Below, piece after piece: positions 51,916-60,311 of a DNA stretch of 64,000 bases. Position 1 is the first letter of the stretch. Each line of letters opens with the position of its first letter. The notes below the pieces were generated by a model. It was not told the origin of the DNA. It worked only from the letters and a program-made list of their open reading frames with translations, and searched no databases. The stretch is from Streptomyces sp. NBC_00683 (GTDB lineage: Bacteria; Actinomycetota; Actinomycetes; Streptomycetales; Streptomycetaceae). The stretch spans positions 4,588,001 to 4,652,000 of the forward strand of contig NZ_CP109013.1 in assembly GCF_036226745.1 (NCBI RefSeq), given 5' to 3'. Both the position numbers and the translations under genes were made by a program.

Positions 51916-52575
51916 ATGTCTGACGCCACGCTGAACTCCGTCACGCAGGACCCGGACGACTTCGCCGTCCAGATCGCGGACCAGATCAAGACGTTCATCG
52001 TCGCGGTCACCGAGGTGTCCAAGGCCGAGGAGCCGGAGGAGGCCGTCCCCGTCCTGCTCCTCCAGGTCTCCCAGCTCCTGCTGGCGGGGGGCAGGCTCGG
52101 CGCGTACGAGGACATCCTCCCGGACGAGCGCTACGAGCCGGATCTGGGCCCCGAACCGGACGCCGACGGCCTGCGTGAGCGCTTCGCGGCCCTCCTGGAG
52201 CCGATCGACGTCTACTCCGAGGTCTTCGACCCGTACGAGCCCCGCAAGTCGCCCGTTCCGCACCGCATCTCCGACGACCTGGCCGACCTGGTCACGGACC
52301 TCGGCCACGGCCTGGCCCACTACGAGGCGGACCGTACCGCCGAGGCCATGTGGTGGTGGCAGTTCTCGTACTTCTCCAACTGGGGCTCCACCGCGTCGGC
52401 GACCCTGCGCGCCCTCCAGTCCCTGATCGCCCACATCCGGCTGAACCAGCCCCTCCAGGAGCTCGACGGCCTGGACACGGACCAGGACCCGGGCGAGGAC
52501 GACCTGGCCGAGGAGGCGGGCCGTGTGATGGCGGAGGAGATCGCGGGACCACTGGGGCTGCGGCCGGTCAAGTGA
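51916..52575 (+). CDS. DUF5063 family protein
   Basis: A 219-residue soluble acidic helical protein commonly found directly after recR in Streptomyces. Recognisable stretches are DDFAVQIADQIKTFIVAVTEVSKAEEPEEAVPVLLLQVSQLLLAGGRLG, ERFAALLEPIDVYSEVFDPYEP and AMWWWQFSYFSNWGSTASATLRALQSLIAHIR. The strings of Trp/Tyr/Phe suggest a ligand pocket or a packing core. Function unknown. The start ATG is preceded by GGGAGGTCTCCTCG. The gap after recR is 71 bases. Confidence 0.8.
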   Translation: MSDATLNSVTQDPDDFAVQIADQIKTFIVAVTEVSKAEEPEEAVPVLLLQVSQLLLAGGRLGAYEDILPDERYEPDLGPEPDADGLRERFAALLEPIDVYSEVFDPYEPRKSPVPHRISDDLADLVTDLGHGLAHYEADRTAEAMWWWQFSYFSNWGSTASATLRALQSLIAHIRLNQPLQELDGLDTDQDPGEDDLAEEAGRVMAEEIAGPLGLRPVK

Positions 52576-52670
52576 CACCCGGCCACTCCTGTGGCCTGGG
52601 ACACAAACAGGCGTGCGGGGCAGGGCAGTGGGCAGCAGACGGTCACGAGCAGTTCGGGTCGACACGCCGG

Positions 52671-52704
52671 ACCATCTGGTGGGCGGGACATCTCACCATC
52701 TGGT
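52671..52704. promoter_or_regulatory. Paired ACCATCTGGT elements upstream of ask
   Basis: ACCATCTGGT occurs twice, at 52671-52680 and 52695-52704, 24 bases apart. Each is itself a dyad (ACCA-TC-TGGT). They lie upstream of a TAAACT -10-like hexamer (52733-52738) and of the aspartokinase start. Possible regulator site; identity unknown. Confidence 0.55.
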
Positions 52705-52773
52705 AAGGGCGGGTCGATTCCGGACTGCTCGTTAAACTGAGCCGACCGGAACATTATTGAGCGAGGAGCGCAC

Positions 52774-54045
52774 GTGGGCCTTGTCGTGCAGAAGTACGGA
52801 GGCTCCTCCGTAGCCGATGCCGAGGGCATCAAGCGCGTCGCCAAGCGAGTCGTCGATGCCAAGAAGAACGGCAACCAGGTGGTTGTCGTGGTGTCCGCGA
52901 TGGGCGACACGACGGACGAGTTGATCGATCTCGCCGAGCAGGTGTCACCGATGCCTGCCGGGCGTGAGTTCGACATGCTGCTGACCGCCGGAGAGCGGAT
53001 CTCCATGGCCCTGCTGGCGATGGCGATCAAAAACCTGGGCCACGAGGCCCAGTCGTTCACGGGCAGCCAGGCCGGTGTCATCACCGACTCGGTCCACAAC
53101 AAAGCGCGCATCATCGATGTCACGCCGGGCCGCATCAGGACCTCGATCGACGAGGGCAACATCGCCATCGTCGCCGGGTTCCAGGGTGTGAGCCAGGAGG
53201 GCAAGAACATCACCACCCTCGGCCGCGGCGGGTCCGACACCACCGCTGTCGCGCTGGCCGCAGCGCTGGACGCCGAGGTCTGTGAGATCTACACCGACGT
53301 GGACGGTGTCTTCACCGCCGACCCCCGGGTCGTCAAGAAGGCCCAGAAGATCGACTGGATCTCCTTCGAGGACATGCTGGAGCTGGCCGCGTCCGGCTCC
53401 AAGGTGCTGCTGCACCGCTGCGTCGAGTACGCACGCCGTTACAACATCCCGATCCACGTGCGCTCGTCCTTCTCCGGACTGCGCGGCACCTGGGTCAGCA
53501 ACGAGCCGCAAGGGGACCAGCAGGTGGAGCACGCCATCATCTCCGGAGTCGCCCACGACGTCTCCGAGGCCAAGGTCACGGTCGTCGGCGTGCCCGACAA
53601 GCCCGGCGAGGCCGCGGCGATCTTCCGTGCGATCGCGGACGCCGAGATCAACATGGACATGGTCGTCCAGAACGTCTCCGCCGCGTCGACCGGTCTGACC
53701 GACATCACCTTCACGCTGCCCAAGGCGGAGGGCCGCAAGGCCATCGACGCCCTGGAGCGCGCCCGGGCGGGCATCGGCTTCGAGTCGCTGCGCTACGACG
53801 ACCAGATCGCCAAGATCTCCCTGGTCGGCGCCGGTATGAAGACCAACCCGGGCGTCACCGCGCTCTTCTTCGAGGCGCTGTCCGACGTCGGCGTGAACAT
53901 CGAGCTGATCTCGACGTCCGAGATCCGCATCTCGGTGGTCACCCGGGTCGACGACGTCAACGAGGCCGTGCGCGCCGTGCACACCGCCTTCGGTCTCGAC
54001 AGCGACTCCGACGAGGCTGTCGTGTACGGGGGCAGCGGCCGATGA
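52774..54045 (+). CDS. ask: Aspartate kinase (alpha subunit, full length)
   Basis: A 423-residue enzyme that phosphorylates aspartate to open the lysine/methionine/threonine/diaminopimelate pathway. The kinase domain starts [19 protein letters not shown] and contains [21 protein letters not shown] and [16 protein letters not shown]. The C-terminal 170 residues hold two ACT domains ([26 protein letters not shown] and [22 protein letters not shown]), which bind lysine/threonine for feedback control. GTG at 52774 after GAGCGAGGAG. An internal start at 53524 should make a separate beta subunit from the same gene, as known in Corynebacterium and Bacillus. It overlaps asd by four bases. Confidence 0.97.
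   Translation: MGLVVQKYGGSSVADAEGIKRVAKRVVDAKKNGNQVVVVVSAMGDTTDELIDLAEQVSPMPAGREFDMLLTAGERISMALLAMAIKNLGHEAQSFTGSQAGVITDSVHNKARIIDVTPGRIRTSIDEGNIAIVAGFQGVSQEGKNITTLGRGGSDTTAVALAAALDAEVCEIYTDVDGVFTADPRVVKKAQKIDWISFEDMLELAASGSKVLLHRCVEYARRYNIPIHVRSSFSGLRGTWVSNEPQGDQQVEHAIISGVAHDVSEAKVTVVGVPDKPGEAAAIFRAIADAEINMDMVVQNVSAASTGLTDITFTLPKAEGRKAIDALERARAGIGFESLRYDDQIAKISLVGAGMKTNPGVTALFFEALSDVGVNIELISTSEIRISVVTRVDDVNEAVRAVHTAFGLDSDSDEAVVYGGSGR
53524..54045 (+). CDS. Predicted aspartate kinase beta subunit (internal in-frame start)
   Basis: A GTG at 53524 in the ask frame is preceded by AAGGGGA at seven bases. The 173-residue product starts [18 protein letters not shown], the point where the beta subunit of Corynebacterium LysC begins. 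It would contain only the two ACT regulatory domains and form an alpha2-beta2 enzyme with the full-length product. Inferred by analogy. Confidence 0.72.
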   Translation: MEHAIISGVAHDVSEAKVTVVGVPDKPGEAAAIFRAIADAEINMDMVVQNVSAASTGLTDITFTLPKAEGRKAIDALERARAGIGFESLRYDDQIAKISLVGAGMKTNPGVTALFFEALSDVGVNIELISTSEIRISVVTRVDDVNEAVRAVHTAFGLDSDSDEAVVYGGSGR

Positions 54046-55106
54046 CGCAGCGCCGCCCTTCGCTCGCGGTCGTAGGTGCGACCGGGGCGATCGGTGGCGT
54101 CATGCTCCAGATCCTCTCCGAGCACGCGGATGTCTGGGGCGAGGTGAAACTGATCGCCTCTCCGCGTTCGGCCGGCCGCAAGCTGGTCGTGCGCGGTGAG
54201 GAGACCGAGGTCCTCGCGCTCGGCGAGGACGTGTTCGACGGCGTGGACGTGGCCCTGTTCCTGGTGCCGGACGAGGTGTCCGCGCTGTGGGGGCCGGTCG
54301 CCGCGTCCAAGGGTGCCGTGGTCATCGACGACTCGGCGGCGTTCCGCCTGGACGACGACGTGCCCATGGTCGTCCCCGAGATCAACCCGCATGCCGCGCG
54401 GCTGAGGCCGCGCGGCATCGTCGCGTCCCCGAACTGCACGACGCTGTCGCTGATCGTCGCGGTCGGCGCTCTGCATGCCGAGTTCGGGCTGCGGGAGCTG
54501 ATCGTCTCGTCCTACCAGGCGGTGAGTGGCGCGGGTCGCGACGGCGTCGCCGCGCTCCGCGAGCAGCTGTCGCTGGTGGCCGGTACGGAGCTGGGCACCC
54601 GTCCCGGGGACGTACGCCGGGCGCTGGGAGACGGGGAGAAGAGCCCCTTCGCGGCTCCTGTCGCGCTGAACGTGGTGCCGTGGGCGGGCGCCGACGCGGG
54701 GGGCGGCTGGTCGTCCGAGGAGCTCGCGATCCGCCGGGAGTGCCGCAAGGTCCTGGGCCTGCCGGAACTGAAGGTCACGGCGACCTGCGTCTACGTCCCC
54801 GTCATCGCGACGCACTCCATGTCCGTCCACGCACGCTTCGAGAACGAGGTGGCGGTGGACCGGGCGCACGAGATCCTGGCGACCGCGCCCGGAGTGGTGC
54901 TGTTCGACAGTCCGGCGGCCGGCGACTTCCCCACGCCGTCCGATGTAGTGGGCACCGACCCGACCTGGGTGGGGCGGGTACGGCAGTCGATGGACGATCC
55001 GCGGGCGGTCGAGATGTTCATCTGCGGAGACAACCTCCGAAAAGGTGCGGCTCTCAACGTGGCCCAGATCGCCGAAGCCGTGGCCAAGGAATTCCCTCGA
55101 GGTTGA
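54042..55106 (+). CDS. asd: Aspartate-semialdehyde dehydrogenase
   Basis: Asd, 354 residues, reduces aspartyl phosphate to aspartate semialdehyde. NADP-binding [43 protein letters not shown], the catalytic Cys132 in [14 protein letters not shown], and [13 protein letters not shown] with the C-terminal [19 protein letters not shown] are all present. The ATG lies inside the stop of ask (ATGA overlap), so both enzymes of the pathway entry are co-translated, the usual Streptomyces arrangement. Confidence 0.96.
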   Translation: MTQRRPSLAVVGATGAIGGVMLQILSEHADVWGEVKLIASPRSAGRKLVVRGEETEVLALGEDVFDGVDVALFLVPDEVSALWGPVAASKGAVVIDDSAAFRLDDDVPMVVPEINPHAARLRPRGIVASPNCTTLSLIVAVGALHAEFGLRELIVSSYQAVSGAGRDGVAALREQLSLVAGTELGTRPGDVRRALGDGEKSPFAAPVALNVVPWAGADAGGGWSSEELAIRRECRKVLGLPELKVTATCVYVPVIATHSMSVHARFENEVAVDRAHEILATAPGVVLFDSPAAGDFPTPSDVVGTDPTWVGRVRQSMDDPRAVEMFICGDNLRKGAALNVAQIAEAVAKEFPRG

Positions 55107-55378
55107 TCGAACCCGTTTTGTAGGATCTGTGTACGCCCTGTGAGCAACTTGCTGGTCTGAACCTCTTGAGCTGGGGCGTTGCCATATCCGACGATGATCT
55201 CCTGGCCTCCTGCAACCGCTAGCCGGATGCGGCGCGTCTATGCCGTCACTTCTTGCGAGGCTGGATGCGTTTTCGGGGCATTTGGGGAAGAGCAGGTACG
55301 AATGAGGGCATGTCGCACAGCATCGAACGCGGTGCCGTTCGCGTACAACCCTGACGGGGGGAAGCGTGTCCAACTGGC
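55107..55378. other. Intergenic region before the sigma-factor gene
   Basis: The 272 bases have no supported gene. The only clear feature is a GGGGGGAAGC purine tract at 55354-55365, which may be part of the sigma-factor gene's ribosome binding region if the start is further upstream than annotated. Confidence 0.5.
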
Positions 55379-56041
55379 GTGGCAGAGGTTCTCGACATCA
55401 CAGTGGTGGGCCCGTTGCGCGGCGCTTCGGTGCGCTCGCTCCGGCGGCCCCGCGCAGCCGGCGGTATGCCGGTGATTGCGCCCATGCCCGCTGCGCGGCC
55501 CACCGCGCTGCCGTCGCAGCGAGAGGGCGCTGACGAGACGGTGGCGGCAGGAACCACGGTCGACCATCTCACCGAGACGTATCGCGCCCACTACCGTTCG
55601 CTGCTGGGCCTCGCGGCCCTCCTTCTCGACGACACCGCGTCCTGCGAGGACGTGGTGCAGGAGGCGTTCATCCGCGTGCACTCGGCGCGCAACCGGGTGC
55701 GCGATCCGGAGAAGACGCTCGCGTACCTCCGGCAGACGGTGGTCAACCTCTCCCGGTCCGCGCTGCGCCGCCGCATCCTCGGGCTGAAGCTGCTGTCCAA
55801 GCCGATGCCGGACATGGCGAGCGCCGAGGAGGGGGCTTACGACCAGCTGGAGCGCGATGCGCTGATCAAGGCGATGAAGGGGCTGCAGCGCCGCCAGCGC
55901 GAGGTGCTGGTGCTGCGCTACTTCTCGGACATGACGGAGGCCCAGGTCGCGGAGACGCTGGGTATATCGCTCGGTTCGGTGAAGGCGTACGGCTCCCGGG
56001 GAATTGCGGCACTGCGCGTCGTGATGGAGGCGCAGGCATGA
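55379..56041 (+). CDS. RNA polymerase sigma factor (SigE-family/ECF-type)
   Basis: A 220-residue alternative sigma factor. Region 2 is LTETYRAHYRSLLGLAALLLDDTASCEDVVQEAFIRVHSA, continuing into TLAYLRQTVVNLSRSALRRR. Region 4 is LQRRQREVLVLRYFSDMTEAQVAETLGISLGSVKAYGSRGIAALR, a normal helix-turn-helix. There is no region 3. The first 55 residues, with Arg/Pro/Ala-rich composition, are an extra extension, and internal starts such as ATG at 55466 are possible. The stop overlaps the following membrane-protein gene (ATGA), which may encode its regulator. Target promoters unknown. Confidence 0.88.
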   Translation: MAEVLDITVVGPLRGASVRSLRRPRAAGGMPVIAPMPAARPTALPSQREGADETVAAGTTVDHLTETYRAHYRSLLGLAALLLDDTASCEDVVQEAFIRVHSARNRVRDPEKTLAYLRQTVVNLSRSALRRRILGLKLLSKPMPDMASAEEGAYDQLERDALIKAMKGLQRRQREVLVLRYFSDMTEAQVAETLGISLGSVKAYGSRGIAALRVVMEAQA

Positions 56042-57309
56042 GCGGACCCGAGCACAGGCACGACGATGACCGGACTGGAAACGGAATTGTGAACCACGGG
56101 CCGGAGAAGACCCCGAACACCGAGCCGGAGCACGGCGGCCAGGGCGAGCAGGGCAAGAACGTGGCCGCGGGCGAGGGCGTCGCCGCCTCCGGCGGGACCG
56201 GCGCGACGGACGGGGCCGACGCCCCGGACGGAGCCGATACCACCGGCGGGGCCCATGCTGCTGCGTCCGGCGGAGGCGGCACGCTGACCGAGCTCTTCGG
56301 GAGCGGCCGCGGCGGTACGGACATGGACGAGGCCGCGCTGCGCCGCATGCTCCATGGCGCGGTCCGGACCCTCGAACCCCCGGACGGCACGCTCGACCGT
56401 CTGCACCGTGCGGTGCCCGCGCGGCGCGCCAAGCGGCGTCAGGCCGTGGTGGGCGCGGCGGCTGCGGCGCTGCTGATCGGCACGGCGGTGCCCGCGTTCG
56501 TCCACGTGGCGAATTCGGACGGCTCGAACAGCGCCAATCCGGCTATCGCCGGTCACGGCGAGCAGGCCCAGGGCGGCAACGGCGATGATTCCGGTGCCGT
56601 GGCCGACAGCGGTCAGAACGCCGACCCCGCCGATCAGCAGATCGAGGGCAGCGACGGCGAGGCCGGCAACTCCACGGCGCCGTCGCAGGACGAGGGCTCG
56701 GACTCCGAGGGCAGCGGGACGGGCGTCGACGACCTGCCGCAGTCCGAGGTGGCGGCCCTGCCGGCCTGCGACCCCAGCCAGCTCCGCGTCGCCTCCGCCG
56801 AGTCGGGCGAGGCGGATGCGGAAGGCAAGGTGTACGGCACCTTCAGGATCGCCAACGCGTCCGACAAGGGCTGTTCGGTGACCAGCAACGGCACGGTCGG
56901 CTTCCAGGTGGCGGGTGCCGCCGACGCGCAGAAGATCGCGGTCGTGCAGCATGCCGCGGGTGACCCGGCGGCCGGGCTGCCGGATCCGTCGCTGGAGCCG
57001 GGCACGGTGCTGCTGAAGCCGACGATGGCGTACGAGGTGCAGTTCGCCTGGGTGCCGACGGAGAACTGCCCGACCACCGGCGGTTCACCCAGCCCGACGC
57101 CCACCGAGGGCGACGGAGGCGGTGGTGCCGCCGGAGCGGGGACGACGGCGGACATGGCACCGCAGTTCGGCAGCGCGGACGATGGCCCGGCGGACGGCAG
57201 CGTCGCGGTGACGCACACCCCGGAGGTGGGAGCGCCGACGGCGGAGACCACGATCTCCCACGCCTGCGCGGGCACGATCTACCGCACGGGCGTACTGAAC
57301 GCCTCGTAG
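56038..57309 (+). CDS. Membrane protein coupled to the sigma-factor gene (putative anti-sigma or accessory)
   Basis: A 423-residue protein translated in a four-base overlap with the sigma factor. The N-terminal 100 residues are Gly/Ala/Asp/Glu-rich and disordered. MDEAALRRMLHGAVRTLEPPDGTLDRLHRAVPARRAKRR precedes a single membrane helix, AVVGAAAAALLIGTAVPAFVHV. A Ser/Gly/Asp-rich spacer follows, then a beta-rich external domain beginning CDPSQLRVASAESGEADAEGKVYGTFRIAN, with Cys pairs near NASDKGCSV and ENCPTTGG (DUF4232-like). No ZAS zinc motif (HxxxCxxC) is present, so it is not a classical anti-sigma. Topology and coupling still suggest a sigma regulator. Confidence 0.72.
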   Translation: MSGPEHRHDDDRTGNGIVNHGPEKTPNTEPEHGGQGEQGKNVAAGEGVAASGGTGATDGADAPDGADTTGGAHAAASGGGGTLTELFGSGRGGTDMDEAALRRMLHGAVRTLEPPDGTLDRLHRAVPARRAKRRQAVVGAAAAALLIGTAVPAFVHVANSDGSNSANPAIAGHGEQAQGGNGDDSGAVADSGQNADPADQQIEGSDGEAGNSTAPSQDEGSDSEGSGTGVDDLPQSEVAALPACDPSQLRVASAESGEADAEGKVYGTFRIANASDKGCSVTSNGTVGFQVAGAADAQKIAVVQHAAGDPAAGLPDPSLEPGTVLLKPTMAYEVQFAWVPTENCPTTGGSPSPTPTEGDGGGGAAGAGTTADMAPQFGSADDGPADGSVAVTHTPEVGAPTAETTISHACAGTIYRTGVLNAS

Positions 57310-57311
57310 CC

Positions 57312-57367
57312 GGAACGACGGAACGACGGAACGACGGAACGACGGAACGACGGAACGACGGTACGAC
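57312..57367. repeat. 8-bp tandem repeat GGAACGAC (seven units)
   Basis: Six perfect GGAACGAC units are followed by GGTACGAC and a partial GGTACG, starting two bases after the stop of the upstream gene. A simple sequence repeat liable to slippage, just upstream of the terminator. Confidence 0.92.
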
Positions 57368-57379
57368 GGTACGTACGTC

Positions 57380-57414
57380 GAGAGGCCCGCCGGACAGGAT
57401 CCGGCGGGCCTCTC
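57380..57414. terminator. Bidirectional terminator between membrane protein and SURF1 genes
   Basis: GAGAGGCCCGCCGG (57380-57393) and its complement (57401-57414) around a seven-base loop. Confidence 0.85.
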
Positions 57415-57469
57415 GCGTGCTTGGGCCTGTGTGCTTCTGCCTCTCGCGTACCTCCTGCGCCCGTACGCC

Positions 57470-58249
57470 TCAGTCGGCGTCGGCCGCGAGTCCCAGCTCC
57501 ACGTCGCGTGCGGCCTCCGCCTCGCGGCGCAGCAGCCTGAACCACATGAACAGAACGAAGCCGCCGAAGACGAACCACTCGCCGGTGTAGCCGAGGTTCT
57601 GGAAGGCCTTCAGGTCGAGCCCGCTGCCCTGTGCCGCCGCGGCGGGCACGGGCTTCATCGAACCGCCCGAGCCACCCGCCTCGGGCTCCGTCAGGGTCAC
57701 CCAGGCGTCGTACACGTCGTACGGGACGAGGTTCACCAGGGACGCGGCGCTGATCATGCCGAGCTGCCCCTCGGGGAGCCCGCCCCTGGTGCTGACACCG
57801 TCGCTGCCGGTGTTCTCGGAAGCCTGCAGATCGCCGGTCACGGTGACCTCACCGGCCGGAGCCGCGGGCACGTCCGCGCGACCCGCGGTGCCGGGCAGCC
57901 AGCCCCGTACGACCGGGAGGGCCTTGCCGCTGTCGGTACGCAGCAGATTCAGCACGTAGAAGCCGTCACGGTCGTCCAGCTTGCGCCCGGGGACCAGGAA
58001 CTGGTCGGCGTACGTCCCGGTCGTGACAGCGGGCCGGCCGGAGGTCTCCTGGTCCACGGGCAGCAGCTCGGCGAGCGGCTTCGCGGTCCGGGTGCCCGGA
58101 TCGGGCTGCTTCTCGGCCTCCTCGTGCGACTGCACGCGGTCCTCGAAGCGGCCGAGCTGCCAGGTGCCCATGAACACGCAGAACGGGATGGCCAGCACGA
58201 CGAAGAGGTTGATCCCCCACCATCGCGGGGTCAGCAGGAACCGGTACAC
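57470..58249 (-). CDS. SURF1 family cytochrome-oxidase biogenesis protein
   Basis: A 259-residue membrane protein. It has two helices, one N-terminal (WWGINLFVVLAIPFCVFMGTWQLGRFEDR) and one C-terminal (WFVFGGFVLFMWFRLLRREAEAARD). Between them is the soluble SURF1 domain with RPAVTTGTYADQFLVPGRKLDDRDGFYVLNLLRT and VVRGWLPG. SURF1 proteins help insert heme or assemble the aa3 oxidase. The GTG at 58249 is preferred because a terminator hairpin (58267-58292) lies just upstream; an open frame extends to an ATG at 58300 but would run through that hairpin. Confidence 0.86.
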   Translation of the reverse strand: MYRFLLTPRWWGINLFVVLAIPFCVFMGTWQLGRFEDRVQSHEEAEKQPDPGTRTAKPLAELLPVDQETSGRPAVTTGTYADQFLVPGRKLDDRDGFYVLNLLRTDSGKALPVVRGWLPGTAGRADVPAAPAGEVTVTGDLQASENTGSDGVSTRGGLPEGQLGMISAASLVNLVPYDVYDAWVTLTEPEAGGSGGSMKPVPAAAAQGSGLDLKAFQNLGYTGEWFVFGGFVLFMWFRLLRREAEAARDVELGLAADAD

Positions 58250-58266
58250 CCCTCCACGGTACGGTT

Positions 58267-58292
58267 CCCCGCTCCGGGAGCCCGGAGCGGGG
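58267..58292 (-). terminator. Terminator after the S9 peptidase gene
   Basis: CCCCGCTCCGGG-AG-CCCGGAGCGGGG, a perfect 12-base stem with a two-base loop, between the peptidase stop and the SURF1 start. Confidence 0.8.
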
Positions 58293-58406
58293 TGCCCCAT
58301 TTATTCGCGCCCTACCCCTGCCGGACGGGCCCGTTGCCCGTCCCGGCTGCCCACCAGGACGCCCCGCCGAGTGGACTGTCCGCGTTGCCCGTCGCCCCCG
58401 TCCGCT

Positions 58407-60221
58407 TCAGCTGTCCGTCCCGGCTGCCTGCCCCAGATGCCTCAGCGCGAAATCGAGCTCCAGCCGGACCTGCTTGATCCGCTCCTCCACGACGAGCGAG
58501 CCGTGCCCCGCGTCGTACCGGTACACCTCGTGGACGGCGCCGCGCGCGGCGAGGCGGTCCACGTAGTTCTCCACCTGGCGGATGGGGCAGCGCGGGTCGT
58601 TGACTCCCGCCGAGATGTAGACCGGCGCGCGCACGGCATCCACGTACGTCAGCGGGGACGACGCCTCGAACCGATCCGGTACTTCCTCCGGTGTCCCGCC
58701 CAGCAGTGTGCGGTCCATCGCCTTCAGGGCCTCCATCTCGTCGTGGTACGCGGTGACGTAGTCCGCGACCGGGACCGCCGCCAGTCCCAGCGCCCAGGAG
58801 TCCGGCTGCGTGCCGAGCCCGAGCAGGGTCAGATAGCCGCCCCACGAGCCGCCGGCGAGGACCAGCCGCGCCGGGTCCGCCAGCCCCGACTTCACCGCCC
58901 AGTCCCGGACCGCCGCGATGTCCTCCAGCTCGATCAGCCCGACCCGGTGCTTCAGCGCGTCCGTCCAGGCGCGCCCGTAACCGGTCGACCCGCGGTAGTT
59001 GACCCGCACGACGGCGAAACCGTGGTCCACCCAGGCGGCCGGACCGGACGCGAACGCGTCGCTGTCGTGCCAGGTGGGCCCGCCGTGTATCTCGAAGATG
59101 GTGGGGAACGGTCCGTCACCGGTGGCGGGCGTCTGCACCAGGGCATGGATGCGGCCTCCGGGCCCGTCCACCCAGGCGTCCTGCACGGGCACGGAAGCCG
59201 GAGCCTTCGCGCCGGGCGGATCGAGGACGACCGCGCCCGTCGTGGCCCGTACGGCGGGCGGCTGCGCGGCCGACGACCACAGGTACTCCACCGTGCCGTC
59301 GGGGCGGGCCGTGGCGCCCGACACCGTACCGGCGGGGGTCTCGACGCGCACCGGGCCCTTCGCGCCCGGCTCGTACCTCCACAGCTCGCTGCGCGCCTCG
59401 AAGCCGTGCTCGATCAGCAGCGCGGACCCGTCCGGATACCACTCGGCGCCCACATCGCCGGGCAGATCGACGGGGAGATCCGTCTCCGTCCCGGTTACCG
59501 GATCCCAGATCATCGGCTCCCAGCGGCCGCGGCGCTGATGCCCGACGAGCAGCCGGGTGTCACCTGCCACGGGGGCGAAGCCCAGCACCGACAGGCCGAG
59601 CTCCTTCGTACCGCCCTCGGTGTCGTCCAGCTCGGCGACCGTCGAACCGTCCGGCCGCACGACCCGCAGCGCGGAGTGCATCGCATCCCCGTGCTCGGTG
59701 TGTTCGAGGGCGATCAGACTGCCGTCGTGCGACAGGTCTCCGACCCCGGCGGACTCCCGGTGCCGGTAGATCACGACCGGCTCGGACCCGGGGCGCACGA
59801 GGTGGACGGTCGTGCCGTCCTCGTCCGTGGACCGGCCGACCACCGCTGTCCCGTCCCGTCCGATCGCGAGACCGGCCGGGTAGGACGGCTCCAGACCGGG
59901 TGCGGCCGGCTCGTCCGCGCCGCCGCCGAAGGGCTGCCGCATCCACACGCCGAACTCGTCGCCGTCGGTGTCGGCGAACCACCAGACGGCCTCGCCGTCC
60001 GGCGTCAGCACCCCATCGGTCGTCCCGTTGGGCCGGTCCGTCACCTGGCGCTGCTCCCCGGTCGCCCGGTCCCATGCGTACAGCTCGTACGTGCCGGTCG
60101 CGTTGGAGACGAAGAGCGAGCGGTCGGGAGCGTCCTCCGCCCAGTCGGGCAGGGACACGCGGGCAGCGCGGAAGCGCTGCTCCCACTCAGGTACGGACGG
60201 GTCGTTCTGTGTGTCGCTCAT
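58407..60221 (-). CDS. S9 family (prolyl-oligopeptidase-like) serine peptidase
   Basis: A 604-residue peptidase. The N-terminal 350 residues form a beta-propeller-like region with repeated strands such as LYAWDRATGEQRQVTDRPNG, VIYRHRESAGVGDLSHDGSLIA and MIWDPVTGTETDL. The C-terminal 250 residues are the alpha/beta hydrolase with IFEIHGGPTWH, the nucleophile LAGGSWGGYLTLLGL, the Asp in ISAGVNDPRCP and the His in YDAGHGS. Substrates are short peptides or acyl-peptides. No signal peptide is seen, so it is probably cytoplasmic. The ATG at 60221 is where homology starts. It is divergent from the methyltransferase gene. Confidence 0.92.
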   Translation of the reverse strand: MSDTQNDPSVPEWEQRFRAARVSLPDWAEDAPDRSLFVSNATGTYELYAWDRATGEQRQVTDRPNGTTDGVLTPDGEAVWWFADTDGDEFGVWMRQPFGGGADEPAAPGLEPSYPAGLAIGRDGTAVVGRSTDEDGTTVHLVRPGSEPVVIYRHRESAGVGDLSHDGSLIALEHTEHGDAMHSALRVVRPDGSTVAELDDTEGGTKELGLSVLGFAPVAGDTRLLVGHQRRGRWEPMIWDPVTGTETDLPVDLPGDVGAEWYPDGSALLIEHGFEARSELWRYEPGAKGPVRVETPAGTVSGATARPDGTVEYLWSSAAQPPAVRATTGAVVLDPPGAKAPASVPVQDAWVDGPGGRIHALVQTPATGDGPFPTIFEIHGGPTWHDSDAFASGPAAWVDHGFAVVRVNYRGSTGYGRAWTDALKHRVGLIELEDIAAVRDWAVKSGLADPARLVLAGGSWGGYLTLLGLGTQPDSWALGLAAVPVADYVTAYHDEMEALKAMDRTLLGGTPEEVPDRFEASSPLTYVDAVRAPVYISAGVNDPRCPIRQVENYVDRLAARGAVHEVYRYDAGHGSLVVEERIKQVRLELDFALRHLGQAAGTDS

Positions 60222-60311
60222 GACCCCATCCAACCCGATTCGGCTGCGGAGCCGGGAGGCCTGTGGATAACTGTTCGCACGCACCCCCAGCCTGTGGGTA
60301 ACTTTCCCGGC

